Positions 1 through 10,531 of a DNA stretch of 64,000 nt are shown here, one piece after another. This DNA is from Adiantum capillus-veneris (Eukaryota > Streptophyta > Polypodiopsida > Polypodiales > Pteridaceae). The position numbers and the translations under genes were made by a program. Position 1 is the stretch's first letter. Every line of letters starts with the position of its first letter. The stretch covers positions 56,431,268 to 56,495,267 of the forward strand of contig CM043944.1 of assembly GCA_014529385.2 (NCBI GenBank). Direction: 5' to 3'. Below the pieces are notes generated by a model. The model saw nothing but the letters and a program-made list of their open reading frames with translations, did no database searches and was not told the origin of the DNA.

Positions 1-19
1 AAGAAAAAGCAACAATTCT

Positions 20-382
20 ATGCGGGAATACCCAAAGAGATGGCTGAGTCTGTCAACTTCAACGACTTGGTTCTATCACGAAGTAATCCACCACACCATG
101 GTTTCTTTGCGCGTCAATTTCCAACAATGGGCTAGACGGAATGTCAAGCCCATGGAAAATAAAGACAAAAGTGATGCCAAGAGGAAAACCAATGCCCAAA
201 ATTCTTACCAAGGCTATTCCAACAACAACAACAATCGATCCAAGGAGAAGGGAGTTTACAAACATAAATATAAACTCTCTCCTAAAGAGCTAGAAGCTTT
301 AAGGAAGGACCACAAATGTTTTAAGTGTGGGGAGCAAGGCCATGGTTATCATCCTTGCCCCAAGAGAATTTCCCGTAATTGA
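20..382 (+). pseudogene. Ty3/gypsy remnant A: end of gag with zinc knuckle
   Basis: Open stretch of 120 codons whose C-terminal end carries a CCHC zinc knuckle (C-x2-C-x4-H-x4-C, CFKCGEQGHGYHPC) at about residues 100-113, preceded by a Lys/Asn-rich basic linker. This is the usual C-terminus of an LTR-retrotransposon nucleocapsid, which binds the element RNA during packaging. The upstream part of gag lies outside the window. Decayed protease, reverse transcriptase, RNase H and integrase follow in the same orientation, so this is the left edge of one old Ty3/gypsy copy. The frame ends just after the knuckle, as expected where gag passes into protease in a decayed copy. Confidence 0.75.
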
Positions 383-389
383 GACTCCC

Positions 390-835
390 AGAGTCTCTAT
401 GTTTGAAGCTCCAAAAGAGGATGTTCATTGCCAAGGATTTCTCCTTCCCTATGCTTGGGGAAAGATGCAAGAGCATGATGACTTTATTTTGTTTGACCCT
501 AGTTCATATCCATGGAGTTGACCACTAAGCTAGGCATACAAGCCCATAGGATATGAGACACATTGAAAGCCAATGGAGCTATCAAGGGATAAGACGTCTT
601 AGTTACTTCTTTCATTGGAAAATTATCATGTCCAAAGCTATGTGGACAAGAAGGATTTCTTCATCTTCCCTCTCAAACATGAGAATGTTATCGTTGGGGC
701 ACCATGGTTTAAATTGCATGGCTTCCAACATGAAGTTCCCTGAAAGGAGACTCTACTTCACCTACAGGGAAGAGAGCATGTACATAGATGCTCTGCTACA
801 AAGGGAATCAAGAGGAATTAGAGTTGTCTAATTTC
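390..835 (+). pseudogene. Ty3/gypsy remnant A: protease region
   Basis: Fragmentary frames between the gag knuckle and reverse transcriptase. Around 690-770 the translation reads VGAPWFKLHGFQHE, the conserved segment near the end of a gypsy aspartic protease ('lG.pWL'). The active-site D-[ST]-G motif was not found, and frames change at least once (near 540-560). The call rests on the one motif and on position; the exact limits are uncertain. Confidence 0.5.
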
Positions 836-891
836 CTAAATGGATCCCACGATGTTTTTGTTGATGACATTCCTAGTGAGCTACCTCTAAA

Positions 892-1468
892 ATGAGGGAT
901 GATGACCATGCAATTGAGCTCCTACCAGGAAGCTCACTGCCTAACAAGCCTCCTTATCGAGTTTCACAAGCTCAACAAGAGGAGATCATGAGGCAAGTGC
1001 ATGAATTGGTGGAAAAAGGGATGGTGAGGTCTAGCTCCTCTCCATTTTGTTCACCATTGCTTTTAGTGCAAAAGAAAGACGACACATATCACATGTGTGT
1101 CGACTATAGAGCACTAAATAAGATTACTATCAAAAATAGATTTCCCATACCGTGGGTAGAAGATCTATTTGATAATTTATAAGTTTTGGCCTAACAAATG
1201 CTCCAGACGCATTAAAACTCATGATGGAAAAAAATCTTCACGCCATTCAAATTCTCTTGAGGAGTACAAGCGACACCTCCAGGTAATCTTTCAAGTTGTG
1301 AGGGAGAATGAGCTTTTCATTGATCAAAAGAAAACTGAATTTTTTATACAAGAGATTCGATATTTTGGTCACATTATCTCTAAAGATGGCACCCGTATGG
1401 ATCCAACAAAGTTAGAGATAATAAAAGGATGGCCTAATCCAAGGAATCTACAGGAGGTGCGATCGTAG
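892..1468 (+). pseudogene. Ty3/gypsy remnant A: reverse transcriptase with catalytic core deleted
   Basis: The first part (892-1182) matches the start of gypsy reverse transcriptase: a PPYRVS segment, a VRSSSSPFCSP segment and the CVDYRALNKIT motif. Immediately after VEDLFDNL the sequence jumps to FGLTNAP (about 1185-1205). The intervening fingers/palm segment of roughly 50 residues, which carries the first catalytic Asp, is therefore missing. The YLDD/FLDD box is missing too: the sequence resumes at LEEYKRHL and continues through the YFGHIISKDG and WPNPRNLQEVRS segments. Without these parts the enzyme cannot be functional. The deletion appears internal to the element rather than caused by a visible insertion. 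Confidence 0.8.
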
Positions 1469-1599
1469 CTTCATAGGTATGTGTGCATACTATAGATGAT
1501 TCATTAAAAAAAAATCTCGCTAATAGCAAACCCATTACATGACCTAACAAAAAAGAACGTTAAGTATTCATGGACTGCAAAAGTGCAAGAAGCTTTTGA

Positions 1600-2010
1600 A
1601 GAAGCTTAAGGAGAATCTTATCTCTCAATGTGTGCTCACACTACTAGATCCCTCAAAGTCATTTGAGGTCCAATGTGACGCTTGTGGTAATTGCCTTGGA
1701 CCTATTTTGCTTCAATAAGGGCCTGCCATCGCATATGAGAGTCAAAGACTGAACTTCGATAAGTGTGTATTGGGAAAATACAAAAAAGACTTACTAGCTA
1801 ATGTTTATGCCCTAAACACGTGGAAACACTATCTCTTGGGGACTCCATTCATCCTACAAATGGATCATAAAGCCTCAAGAACTTCATGACGCAGACCAAG
1901 CTCTCCGACAAACAAATGAGGTGGGAAAATTTTCTTTTGCAATCTAAATTTCAATTGCTCACATTGGTGGCAAGCACAATCAAGTGGTCGATGAATTTTC
2001 ACAAAACGAC
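1600..2010 (+). pseudogene. Ty3/gypsy remnant A: RNase H remnant
   Basis: Interrupted frames translate to a FEVQCDACGNCLGPILLQ segment and then to YKKDLLANVYALNTWKHYLLG. These match the gypsy RNase H start (the Asp in CDAC corresponds to the first catalytic Asp) and the ELLAIV.AL..WRHYL region. At least two in-frame stops break it. It removes RNA from the RNA/DNA hybrid in active relatives, but cannot do so here. Confidence 0.6.
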
Positions 2011-2199
2011 CAAGGGTAAATGTGGTGTCTATAGCAGCTCACAATGATCTATCTTTTATGATAGATGAGTATGATACTGACGGAGACTTTAAATAAGTAA
2101 TTACAGCCTTTGCAATAAGGAAGAAAAAAGAACCATTCACCTTAGAGGATGGTTATCTTCCAAACGGAAATAGGCTATGTGTTACTCACCCATACAATT

Positions 2200-3244
2200 A
2201 GGAAGTCATGTATGAATAACATACTTCTCCTTGTGCATGGCAAAGAGGGAATCCATAATCTACTCTTCAAGGAGTAGAAATGTATTTCTATTGGTCTACC
2301 ATGAAAAGTAAACATACAAGAGTATGTTTCAAAATGCGTGGTATACCAAAAGTTGAAATTTGATTGAGGGAAGCAACTTGGATTGTTTCAGTCGACAAGC
2401 TCAGCAAGAAAACACACTCTATTCCTGTCAAAAAGAGTAGTAAGGCACATCAAATGGCAACCCTCTTTAGATCTCAAATTTTCAAGCATCATGGATTTCC
2501 AATATCCATAGTGTCGGACAAAGATCCTAGAATGACCAGTAATTTCTAGAAGGGTCTCTTTGAGAATCTAAGAAGTAGATTAAATTTCTCTTTCAGCCTA
2601 TCATCCACAAATGGATGACCAAAGTGAAATAACTAATCTAACGATTCTTGATATACTAAAATCCAATGTCATGGAAGTAGACCAATGTTCTCAATGATAG
2701 AAGTACCTACCTCTTATAGAGTGCGTACAATGATATTGTACATACTTCTATGGGGAAAGTACCTTTTGAGGTTAAAGAAGGAAGATCCAAAAGTCCCTTA
2801 CTACTTAAAGTACATGGAAAGATCTTCACTGCTGATGAATATAGCTGATACCTACAAGAATATTTTCCAAAGATTAAAGGGGTTATATCCATCTCACAGG
2901 AAAGGAAAAAAAGCACAGAAGAGCCTTAGACTTTAAGGAAAATGATTGGTTCTTGCTAAAGTTTCTCAAGGCTCATCTGAGGCATACTACGGGCAAGAGT
3001 CCTACAGACCACTAAGAGTATGATGCTAAACTAGCAAAAAGATACTATGGTCCTTAAAATTCTTAAGCCAGTCAATGAGATGGCTTATCAATTGAAGTTC
3101 CCCAACCATTGGCTCATGCACAATGTTTTGCATGAGAACCTACATAAGCCTTACAAAAGAGCGCCATTAAAAGAAATAATAGTTGCAGACCCTCCAAAAG
3201 TGAAAGATCAAGAAGAAGTACTTCAATCTGAGTCCATCCTATGA
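2200..3244 (+). pseudogene. Ty3/gypsy remnant A: integrase and C-terminal tail
   Basis: Broken integrase. 2364-2549 holds part of the catalytic core, ending in VSDKDPRMTSNF, which contains the second catalytic Asp (family form SDRDPRFTS). 3047-3244 holds the tail with an LKFPNHWLMHNVLHENLHKPYK segment (shortened here: LKFPNHWLMHNV) typical of the DNA-binding end of gypsy integrases. The zinc-binding HHCC region before 2360 is barely recognisable. Multiple stops and frameshifts separate the pieces. This closes the internal region of remnant A. Confidence 0.7.
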
Positions 3245-3249
3245 CATGA

Positions 3250-3744
3250 AGACAATGTATTAAGAAACGGTAACATTATCTGACGATATCTTATTAAGTT
3301 AAAGAATTATCCTTTTAAAGATGCTAAATGAATGCAAGGAACCTAGCTTAAGGATAATATGAACCTTGTCAATGCTTACAATGCTGCACTAGAGTAAGCA
3401 TATGAAAATGAATTTTAAATGAAAAGTGTTTTTGTCTTATAATACTAGTTCTCTTTTTATTATGCACAAATTTAAAAAGTATGCATGCTTAGAATCATGT
3501 TTGGGGTGACGACGTCTCCCAAACACCAAGTAGAACTTGTCACTCTACTTAGGAAGTATGACATGGACTAAAGAGCAGACATGCTTGCGGCAGCTACGTC
3601 TCCCAAGCACCAAATGGATTAAGTCATCCATCTTGGAATGATGTCGTAAGGTAAAAAGGGGATCCTCCACCCGCTAAGACAAATTGACTAATGCCTATGG
3701 ATTTATCTCTTTTACCTCCTCGACTATGATTTCAAGATATAGGT
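3250..3744. repeat. non-coding tail of remnant A with an imperfect direct repeat
   Basis: No gene is seen. Two similar segments of about 70 bp, starting near 3484 and 3570, share an ACGTCTCCCAA(A/G)CACCAA core followed by a similar tail (about 85-bp spacing). Position just 3' of a gypsy integrase suggests 3' UTR or LTR sequence, but I could not place LTR ends. Confidence 0.4.
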
Positions 3745-3830
3745 AATTTCATTAAATCTAATATCTAACCAACCCAAATGATTTTCTCATATTAAACTGA
3801 TCATTTAATGTGGGATAATAAATGGGAACA
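3745..3830 (-). repeat. short inverted match to 5400-5460
   Basis: The reverse complement of this stretch closely matches 5400-5460 over about 60 bp (shared block around AAATGATTTTCTCAT and a near-palindromic TTAAATTGATCATTTAA core). It forms part of the inverted arrangement that also includes 3975-4590 and 6455-7068. Confidence 0.55.
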
Positions 3831-3974
3831 AGGGTTAGAATATAGACATGTGCTTACGGATCTATCTCAACACAAGGCCTGTAACATTTAATAGCCTAAA
3901 AACTTGTGTGTAGCGGAAATTAGCATGAACATAGTGGGCATTTCATTAGAATAGATTCCTAATGAGAATTACAA

Positions 3975-4590
3975 GAGTGCTTGGGTGGAGAGAGCAACAA
4001 AAAGCATAACACCTAGTTAGATAGCATGAACAATACTTTCAAAATAGAGAGAAATGAAGCTATTGACAACAGTTGAGGACCGGATTTTCATGGAGCCGGT
4101 CCCCCCTCCACAAGGCTTTGTATTATGGTTTCTCCCATCAAGAGAGACATTGTACAATACAATTCTTTGTGTTCCTTCAAGACTAGCTAGTGCAATGAAG
4201 ATGAAAGCTTCATGCACTAAGCAAAATGCTTAGCAAACACAACATCACTTATCCACGGTCTCAGACCCAAGACCTCACACACCTTCAAAGATGGTGAGAG
4301 CTAGCAGGGTATGAGAGTAGATTGAGAGGAAGAAGGAGTATTCTTATGAGAAAGATGTACATCTCCTCACATAATCACTCATATTAGCATAGCTTAGCTT
4401 AGTAATTAGCATGGTAGAGGAGATGAGCATGCATTGAAGCTTGGCTCTTGGTTGGATTTGCATCACAAAGCCAAGAGTTGTTGGTGTAGGCCTCCCTTCT
4501 CACAAGCTTGGAGTAGGTGGTAAGCTTTCCATTAAAGCTTGAGAAGGAGAGAGAGTCCTCTTTACTTCACACATGAGATTGTGTGAGTGT
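3975..4590 (-). repeat. LTR-like repeat, inverted copy
   Basis: Read on the minus strand, this segment aligns over about 600 bp with 6455-7068 on the plus strand, by eye about 75-80% alike with small indels. Shared landmarks are GTGAGAAG..AGGCCTACACCAAC, TCTTGGCT.TG.AATGCAAATC, the TCTCTTGATGGGAGAAAC block and the CCGGTCCTCAACT block. The same TCTCT..GAT block reappears inside the LTR at 15163-15619, so this is probably the 3' part of an LTR family. No coding potential is credible in it. Confidence 0.65.
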
Positions 4591-4599
4591 GTGTGTGTG

Positions 4600-5399
4600 A
4601 TAATGCCTTGCAAAAATCAGCCCCCTCTCTCTCTTGGGCGACCCCTCTTGCTATTTGCTCTTGCTACCCTCTCATTGGACCTCCCTAGGGCTAGCCAATG
4701 ACAATTAAGCAGCATAAGGGATAGCCTTCTTACATGTGTCCCCCTTTCCCCTTTTGTGAGAGCTTTATGTAATTTAATAATTCAACTAAACTCTCATAAG
4801 ACCCCTTTGCCTCATGGCCAATAGGAATCAGGCAAGCCATTGGGTGCTGAATGCTCATTGGACCCCTTGGGAGACTGTCCAATAGTCTTCTAGAGGACTT
4901 TATTCTCATTGGTTCTTTTATTAAGTGTTTTTAAATTAATTAAACTAGATTTACTCTAACCTAATTCTAATTGGTCCACCTCCAAGGCCATCCAATAGGA
5001 ATTGGGTACACCTTGTGGGAATCTGTCCTAGGGAGGTGACATGTGTCCCTCATTCCCTTTGTGTAAAGGGAGCTTGTGTGTATGTGTGTGGCTTTCTCTC
5101 TCATTCCCTACAAGCAAGGCTTGCCCCCTCCTAAGTAGGGATTTGTAAAGACTTTTTTTGACACACACAAAGCATCCAATTCTCCCATGGTTGACCTTTG
5201 GACACAACCTTTGAATTTTGGAATCTTAGCATTTTGGAAGTCTTGATGGGCTGAATCTTAGGGTCTTTTTAGCCCATTGTTGCACATGGCTCTTTTGCAG
5301 ATGGCCCCCCCTTTGGATCCCTATTTTTTCTCCTTTGGATCCCTACTGTGGCCGGTCTGCTAGCTTAACCAATATTCTAGCTTTTTCTCCCCTGGCACT
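4600..5399. other. no gene recognised
   Basis: Spacer between the two inverted LTR-like repeats. It holds a short GT-rich run near 4583-4600 and several near-copies of a CCAATAG/CATTGGACC phrase. No frame, RNA gene or clear element boundary was found. Confidence 0.5.
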
Positions 5400-5592
5400 T
5401 CCCCATATTAAATGATCAATTTAACATGAGAAAATCATTTAGGAGAATTAGATATTGATTATTATGACAAGGCCAATGGTAAAGGGGCCCAAATGAGAGA
5501 TGGTATGTCAAAGAGCAAGGTTAACTAATGGAGCTTAAAATACCTTAGGGTTAGCTTCATTAAAGACCTCCAATGGTTAGTGTTAAAAGTCC

Positions 5593-5815
5593 TTTGACCT
5601 TAGGCAAGCTAGGGCTGAGCTTGAGGTAGTAGGGACCCGACCTAAAGTTACCTTTGACCTTAGGAAAGCTAGGGTTGATCTTGAGGTGGGAACGTGACCT
5701 AAACTTGCCTTTGATCTTAGGCAAGCTAGGGATGAGCTTGAGGTGGGAACCCAACCTAAACTTGCCTTTGACCTTACGCAAGCTAGTGGGAACTCCACCT
5801 AAGGTGCTTGTCATG
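5593..5815. repeat. minisatellite, four units of 57-60 bp
   Basis: Four units start near 5593, 5653, 5710 and 5767, each opening with TTTGA(C/T)CTTA. and containing GCAAGCTAG followed by TTGAGGT(G). The last unit is shortened. Two overlapping minus-strand frames run through it only because the unit length is near a multiple of three; they are not genes. Confidence 0.85.
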
Positions 5816-5852
5816 CTTGATGACTAAGGTACTTGAGGTACTTGTCATACGT

Positions 5853-6030
5853 AATGAGGAAGGTGCTTGAGAAGCTTCCTATGCATGGGGGGAAGTAAAA
5901 AAGAGACCCTACAAACTTAATGAGGAAGTTGCTTGAGAAGCTTCCTATGCATGGGGGGTAAGGTGCTTGAGTTAAAAAGTGACCCTACAAACTTAATGAG
6001 GAAGTTTCTTGAGAATCTTCCTATGCATGA
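5853..6030. repeat. minisatellite, three units of 66-76 bp
   Basis: Three units start at about 5853, 5919 and 5995. Each begins AATGAGGAAG and carries TTGAGAA.CTTCCTATGCATG. The second unit is about 10 bp longer because of an extra AGGTGCTTGAGTT stretch. It lies directly downstream of the 57-bp array, so this spacer has been expanded twice by tandem duplication. Confidence 0.8.
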
Positions 6031-6391
6031 AAGTCCCAAAGTTAGGGGAATCTTTGACCTAACCTTCCACTCACCCAAAGGACACCTCTTTTCTAAAAGG
6101 GCACATGAGACACATGTCAGACTCCCACTAAGCTTAACCCAATGGTGTGCTTGAATGCTATTGGTTGGGCTAAAGAGGGCTCCAATGAGCTTCTAGTTCC
6201 ATCCAAAAAATATCTAGATATTTTCAAGCTCTCTATCTCTCTAAGGGGTAAGGATGACACTTGTCAAAATACTACCCAAGTACTTGACTGCATGCTTCAT
6301 GTGATTGGCTAGGGGGAGAGGGGTCCAATGAGCTTGCAGCATGTGGAAAAGTTGCAGCTCACCCCAAGCAAGCAAGGGGGGTGCTAGGTGG

Positions 6392-6393
<2 letters not shown>

Positions 6394-6468
<75 letters not shown>
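6394..6468. repeat. (AC)n microsatellite
   Basis: About 37 uninterrupted AC dinucleotides at the upstream edge of the plus-strand LTR-like repeat. The reading frames through it are pure His-Thr or Val-Cys repeats and are not genes. Confidence 0.95.
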
Positions 6469-6469
<1 letters not shown>

Positions 6470-7068
6470 ATTTTGTGGATCCATTCTCACTTAGTGAAAG
6501 TAGAGGAACTCCACCTCCTTCTCCAAGCTTGTGAGAAGTGAGAGCCTACACCAACACTCTTGGCTATGGAATGCAAATCCAACCAAGAGCCATGCTTTAA
6601 TGCTTAAGATTGCCATCTTCTCCATCTCCATTATGCTATTATGTATTCTAGCAAGAAGAGTGATGATAAGTGAGGAACTATTTCTTTCTCTTATGGAATG
6701 TTTCTTCTTCCTCTTCCCTACCCTCATTCCCGGCTAGCTCTCTCCACCTTCGAAGGTGTTTGAGGTCTTGGGACCGAGGTTTGAGATAGTTAATGCTTTC
6801 TACAAAGTTTATGTAATGTGTGTGATGCAATGAAGATTTTCATCTTCATTGCATCACCTAGGTCACAAGGAACACAAATATTATATTGTACCAAGTCTCT
6901 CTTGATGGGAGAAACTATAATACAAATGCCTATTGGAGGGGGACCAGCTCCGTATGAATCCGGTCCTCAACTATTGTCATGTTCTCTAAACTCTCTCTCT
7001 CTCTCTTGAAAAAGTATCGTTCATGCCAAGTTAACTAAGTACCATATTTATGTTGCTACCATCAATTA
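6455..7068 (+). repeat. LTR-like repeat, direct copy
   Basis: Plus-strand partner of 3975-4590. It begins just after the AC tract and ends near 7068, where similarity to the other copy fades (GTTCATGC..A.TTAACTA). A primer-binding site does not follow, so this is either a solo or a truncated LTR. A shorter relative of its central part (CTCTTGGCTATGG.ATGCAA) occurs at 10330-10370. Confidence 0.65.
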
Positions 7069-7149
7069 AGTTCACCCGCTATGCTCACAAAGTAATCTCA
7101 CAAAAGTGCTTCACCTAATTTCTTTATTCCACTACTCTCAAAGCTTGTA

Positions 7150-7990
7150 GGCCATTTCCATTACAATTATGGCCACATGTTATGTCAGCTAGTGGGCTGA
7201 AGCCAAAGCTTTATCAGATTACACTGCTAAATCAATAGCTATATTATTATATGAAAACATCATATAAATACATGAATGCCCAACCAAGATTGTCATCATT
7301 AATGAAACTATAAAGATATTGACTGAGATATTTTCAATTAAGCACCACAAATCTATGCCTTATTATCCAAGGTGCAATGGTCAAGAAAAAAGGAGCAATA
7401 AAACCATCAAGACAATCCTCACAAATATAGTTCATAAGGAATCACACCATTGGGATGCTAAGCTTAAGACAATACTATGGGCTTATTAGTCTGGTTATAA
7501 TATTACTATCAACATGACACCTCTTAGAATGGTGTATGGAATAGAGATAGTAGTTTCAATGGAGTTTTCCATTCCCAGCCTTAGACTGGAAGTAGAACAT
7601 GGAGGACTTTAACCAAAATTTGAAGCAGCGATTGGATGAGTTGTTGCAACTGGATGAGATTAGACAAAGGGCAATGTTGGAACAGGAAGTTGTCTAAGAA
7701 AGGAGAAAATATTGACATGTAGTAAGATCAAGGTCAAGAAGTTCAAAAAGGGAAAACGAGGATCAAAGAAACCAAATTTGAAGATATCTTGTTCTGGACC
7801 CTATGAGATGGATTGGATATTCTCTAATGTCACAATAAGACTCATAGATTTATCATGATTAATGCACCTAAGAGTTTGCATTAGGGCCAAGGTAAAACTA
7901 TATTATGCCAGATAAAAAGAAATCTCAGTGGAACCAGTAACTAGATTCAGAAAACGAACCTATGGACTTATTCCATGTCAGACCAATGGA
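7150..7990 (+). pseudogene. Tat-like Ty3/gypsy integrase remnant
   Basis: A broken plus-strand frame carries gypsy integrase features in order: WAEAKALSDYTAKSIAI (about 7195-7245), the PYYPRCNGQ motif that precedes the catalytic Glu (about 7355-7385), a KTIKTILTNIVHKE segment, HHWDAKL, and TPLRMVYGIE followed by P.LRLEVEHG (about 7510-7600). After one frameshift a Gln/Leu-rich tail follows (LDELLQLDEIRQRA). This order is typical of Tat/Ogre-type integrases. The catalytic Glu position is changed (QEKRSN), and stops occur about every 100 bp. Confidence 0.7.
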
Positions 7991-8579
7991 GACACAACAA
8001 TGGTCAAAACCAGATAGCTTTCTGACATCAACTTTAGTTCAGACCCAACAACTAACAAAAATAGTCTAGTCTATTCCTTTCAATAGTCAAAGGCAACACT
8101 TAGTCTAGAATCAAACATATAATAAATCAACCAAGCTAGTTCAGATCCACGGGGAAAAGTCAGTCAAACTAGTTTCATATAACGATTATCAAAGGGAAAT
8201 AAATGTCACGATTTGTTAAGGGAATTATGTCAGTTATGAAGATCAAAACCGGCCGATGCATGAATGACACATCACAAACAGTGCATAAAAATTTGATGCA
8301 GGAAAGGAGTGGAGCATTCATGGCATGTGTGTGTATAACTATGAGATGAGAGTGCGCACTTCCTCACTTTACTCACAAAAAAGTATGCAACTTATGCCAT
8401 ATCTTGCAGAGCTCACTTCGTTGCCTTCAACTTCACAATACCAGCAGTAAACCTTGTCACTTGCTGGTCACTTGCCACCCCTATTCCTCCAACAGTCGCT
8501 ATTGGTCTACCTAACACACCTCAAGATTCCTTCTTCAGATCACCTACTTCTGCAAGTGAGTGCACCTTCTCTACACATG

Positions 8580-9052
8580 ACTATTTGCCTGACTGGTGTA
8601 TGGCAAAAAAGAAGACATTAGAATAGATTCAGGAAACATTCGACAAAATGTCCGCACAAAATGAGTCACTGTTGGCATCAATTGCGAAAGTTGTAGGTAC
8701 TGTGGCACAGAATAAGATAGGCAAGTAAAGATTGCCTTTTGACATAGATATCATCCAACATGTGTTTAGCACCTATAAGAAAGACAAGGTATCATCACAA
8801 GTGCATGGGGTATTAGTAGAGCTGACTACAGAAGAATTGGCTCAAGTTGTCAAGATATCAAATGTAGCAAAATGCGCACCAACCACTTTTGATGCACTCA
8901 GCAGGTTTCTAAAAGAGGATGAACATGCCAAAAAGAAAAGAAAGGATGGTGCACATGGCATTCTAGTAGCAACATTGGAGTGCACTTTAGTATACAGATT
9001 CATCTTCACTGAGGAAACCAGCCCTAATAATAACCTAATGTATCTCTTTTAA
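8580..9052 (+). pseudogene. unrecognised ORF, probably retroelement-derived
   Basis: An open frame at 8732-9052 (106 codons) is preceded in the same frame, after one stop, by a short helical stretch (SLLASIAKVVGTVAQNK). The protein has a Lys-rich patch (KKKRKDG) and a segment LVELTTEELAQVV. I recognise no family. Its position downstream of a Tat-like integrase and the nearby stops suggest an accessory or gag-like frame of a decayed element. It could also be a chance frame. Confidence 0.3.
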
Positions 9053-9059
9053 AAATGGT

Positions 9060-10268
9060 TTGCCATGCTATTGGCCACGACAGTATATTGTTATCCCCAC
9101 CATGGCATGGAGACACAAACCAACAATTAAAGATCTACAATAAGAAGAGGTTATGTCTATGAGATGGTCATTGGAAATGGGAGAGGAAAACCATAGAACT
9201 ACATTATCCAATTGTGTTTTGTCTCCTCACTTCTATGAGCTCAATCCCACACATGCCTAGCAACTATGGTACAAAAATTTATTGAAACTCTAATCTATAT
9301 TGTAATACAAGTGCACACACATGGATCCAATGAATCAAGCAAACAAACAACTAGCATGTCATGGATATTACTTTCTGACCTTCTTAAGTCATTTCCATCT
9401 TAATTTGCCCACTTAAGTCTAGGGAAAATAAAAAGAGAACAAGTGAAATTGATTAGGTGTTGATGGACCAACTCTTCAAGTCTTCGAACCAAGAGGGGGA
9501 AATTCCATAAAAGAGGAAGGGTAATTGTTGATTAGTTATCTCAGTCATAGGTACATGTCAAGGAAGGATAAATGTATCTTGGGCAGCCTTGATCAAAGGT
9601 ACATGACAAAGAAGACAATCGAGAGCAATTATAGGCATCTAAAAAGAGAAAGTGACTTTGATAAGCTCAATTCATTGGAATAACTCTTTAGACTCCAATC
9701 ATGAAGCATGAGAAGCCTTAAGGTCAAATTATAACTTGTCACAAATTGTCTAAATTTAGGAGGTTTTGGAAGCAACTTGGCAGCACCTCCAAAGCACTGT
9801 GCTAAGGGTTTTGCACAGGGGGTGAAAATTTGAAATCCAAAGGGTGAGTTTTATTTTTACCAAAGTTTATCCTAAATTAGTACATAGGCTGTAGCCCCAA
9901 GTCAGCTTCATAAGACTCCAAGGTTTGTGCAAAGGTCTTGCATCTGAGCTAATTAATAAAAGGGTAAGTTTATGGTTTTTAATAAATGATGCTAGTCTTT
10001 GTTTAATAAGCTTGGCTAGGCCACATGTCCAAAGTAGCACCCACTTTCTTTGAGTAAACTTAATAAGTGTTTGCGAGTTTGTGTGGTGTCTAAACTTTCC
10101 AAGACTCGGGTCTAAGAGAAGGTGGGGTGAGTTCTTCATGCAAGGAACGCTAGGACAAGTGTAGGATAAGAATGAGTAACATTATGGGGTGCTTCCACTT
10201 TATAGAGCAAGTGTTACACATTCTAATTGAAGGCTAGTTGCACACTTGCACAAGAATATAAGGAGGGG
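9060..10268. other. no gene recognised
   Basis: About 1.2 kb with only short frames on either strand and no motif I could assign. The 90-codon minus-strand frame at 9867-10139 is low-complexity and has no family features. Confidence 0.45.
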
Positions 10269-10385
10269 ATTGTTGGGATTTTTTCTCTCTTGCTCTTGTC
10301 ACACACTCTCTCAAGTTCTATATATAGACTCTATGCTAAAGCTCTTGGCTATGGATGCAAGTCCAAGCCAATGGAAGTTTCTTCT
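10269..10385 (+). repeat. truncated LTR, start of a related LTR family
   Basis: A purine-rich AGGAGGGGA is followed by TGTTGGGATTTTT, resembling a polypurine tract plus LTR start. A TATA-like TATATATAG follows near 10319, then CTCTTGGCTATGGATGCAA, shared with the LTR-like repeat at 6455-7068. The next element begins abruptly at 10386, so this LTR was probably interrupted there. Confidence 0.45.
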
Positions 10386-10517
10386 TGTCAGGACAATGGC
10401 AAGGCCGGGCTAGGCGATGTGGAAAGAGAGTCCAACTAGGGCAAAGGGCTAGGAGCCATGCTATATAGTGGGTGGTTGGGAGGTGGACTCCTACGTTCTA
10501 GTTCCCTTTGTCTAACA
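10386..10517 (+). repeat. 5' LTR of gypsy family B, copy 1
   Basis: It starts TGTCAGGACA and ends TAACA, 132 bp. The start and internal phrases (CAAGGCCGGGCTAGGC, AGGGCAA.GGGCTAGGAGCC) match the LTR at 55600-55771, and a Met-tRNA primer-binding site follows. The LTRs of this family are very short. Confidence 0.8.
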
Positions 10518-10531
10518 TTGGTATCAAGAGC
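10518..10531 (+). promoter_or_regulatory. primer-binding site, initiator-Met tRNA type
   Basis: TTGGTATCAAGAGC directly follows the LTR. It matches the canonical TGGTATCAGAGC apart from one extra A, and is where minus-strand DNA synthesis would be primed. Confidence 0.8.

Noticed and set aside
4583-4600. GT run as a possible regulatory element
   Set aside because: Short simple repeat with no accompanying feature.
5560-5814. Minus-strand ORFs with repeated SLPK.KG units
   Set aside because: Generated by the 57-bp minisatellite; unit length near a multiple of three keeps the frame open.
6241-6541. ORFs with long Val-Cys and His-Thr runs
   Set aside because: Products of the AC microsatellite at 6394-6468.
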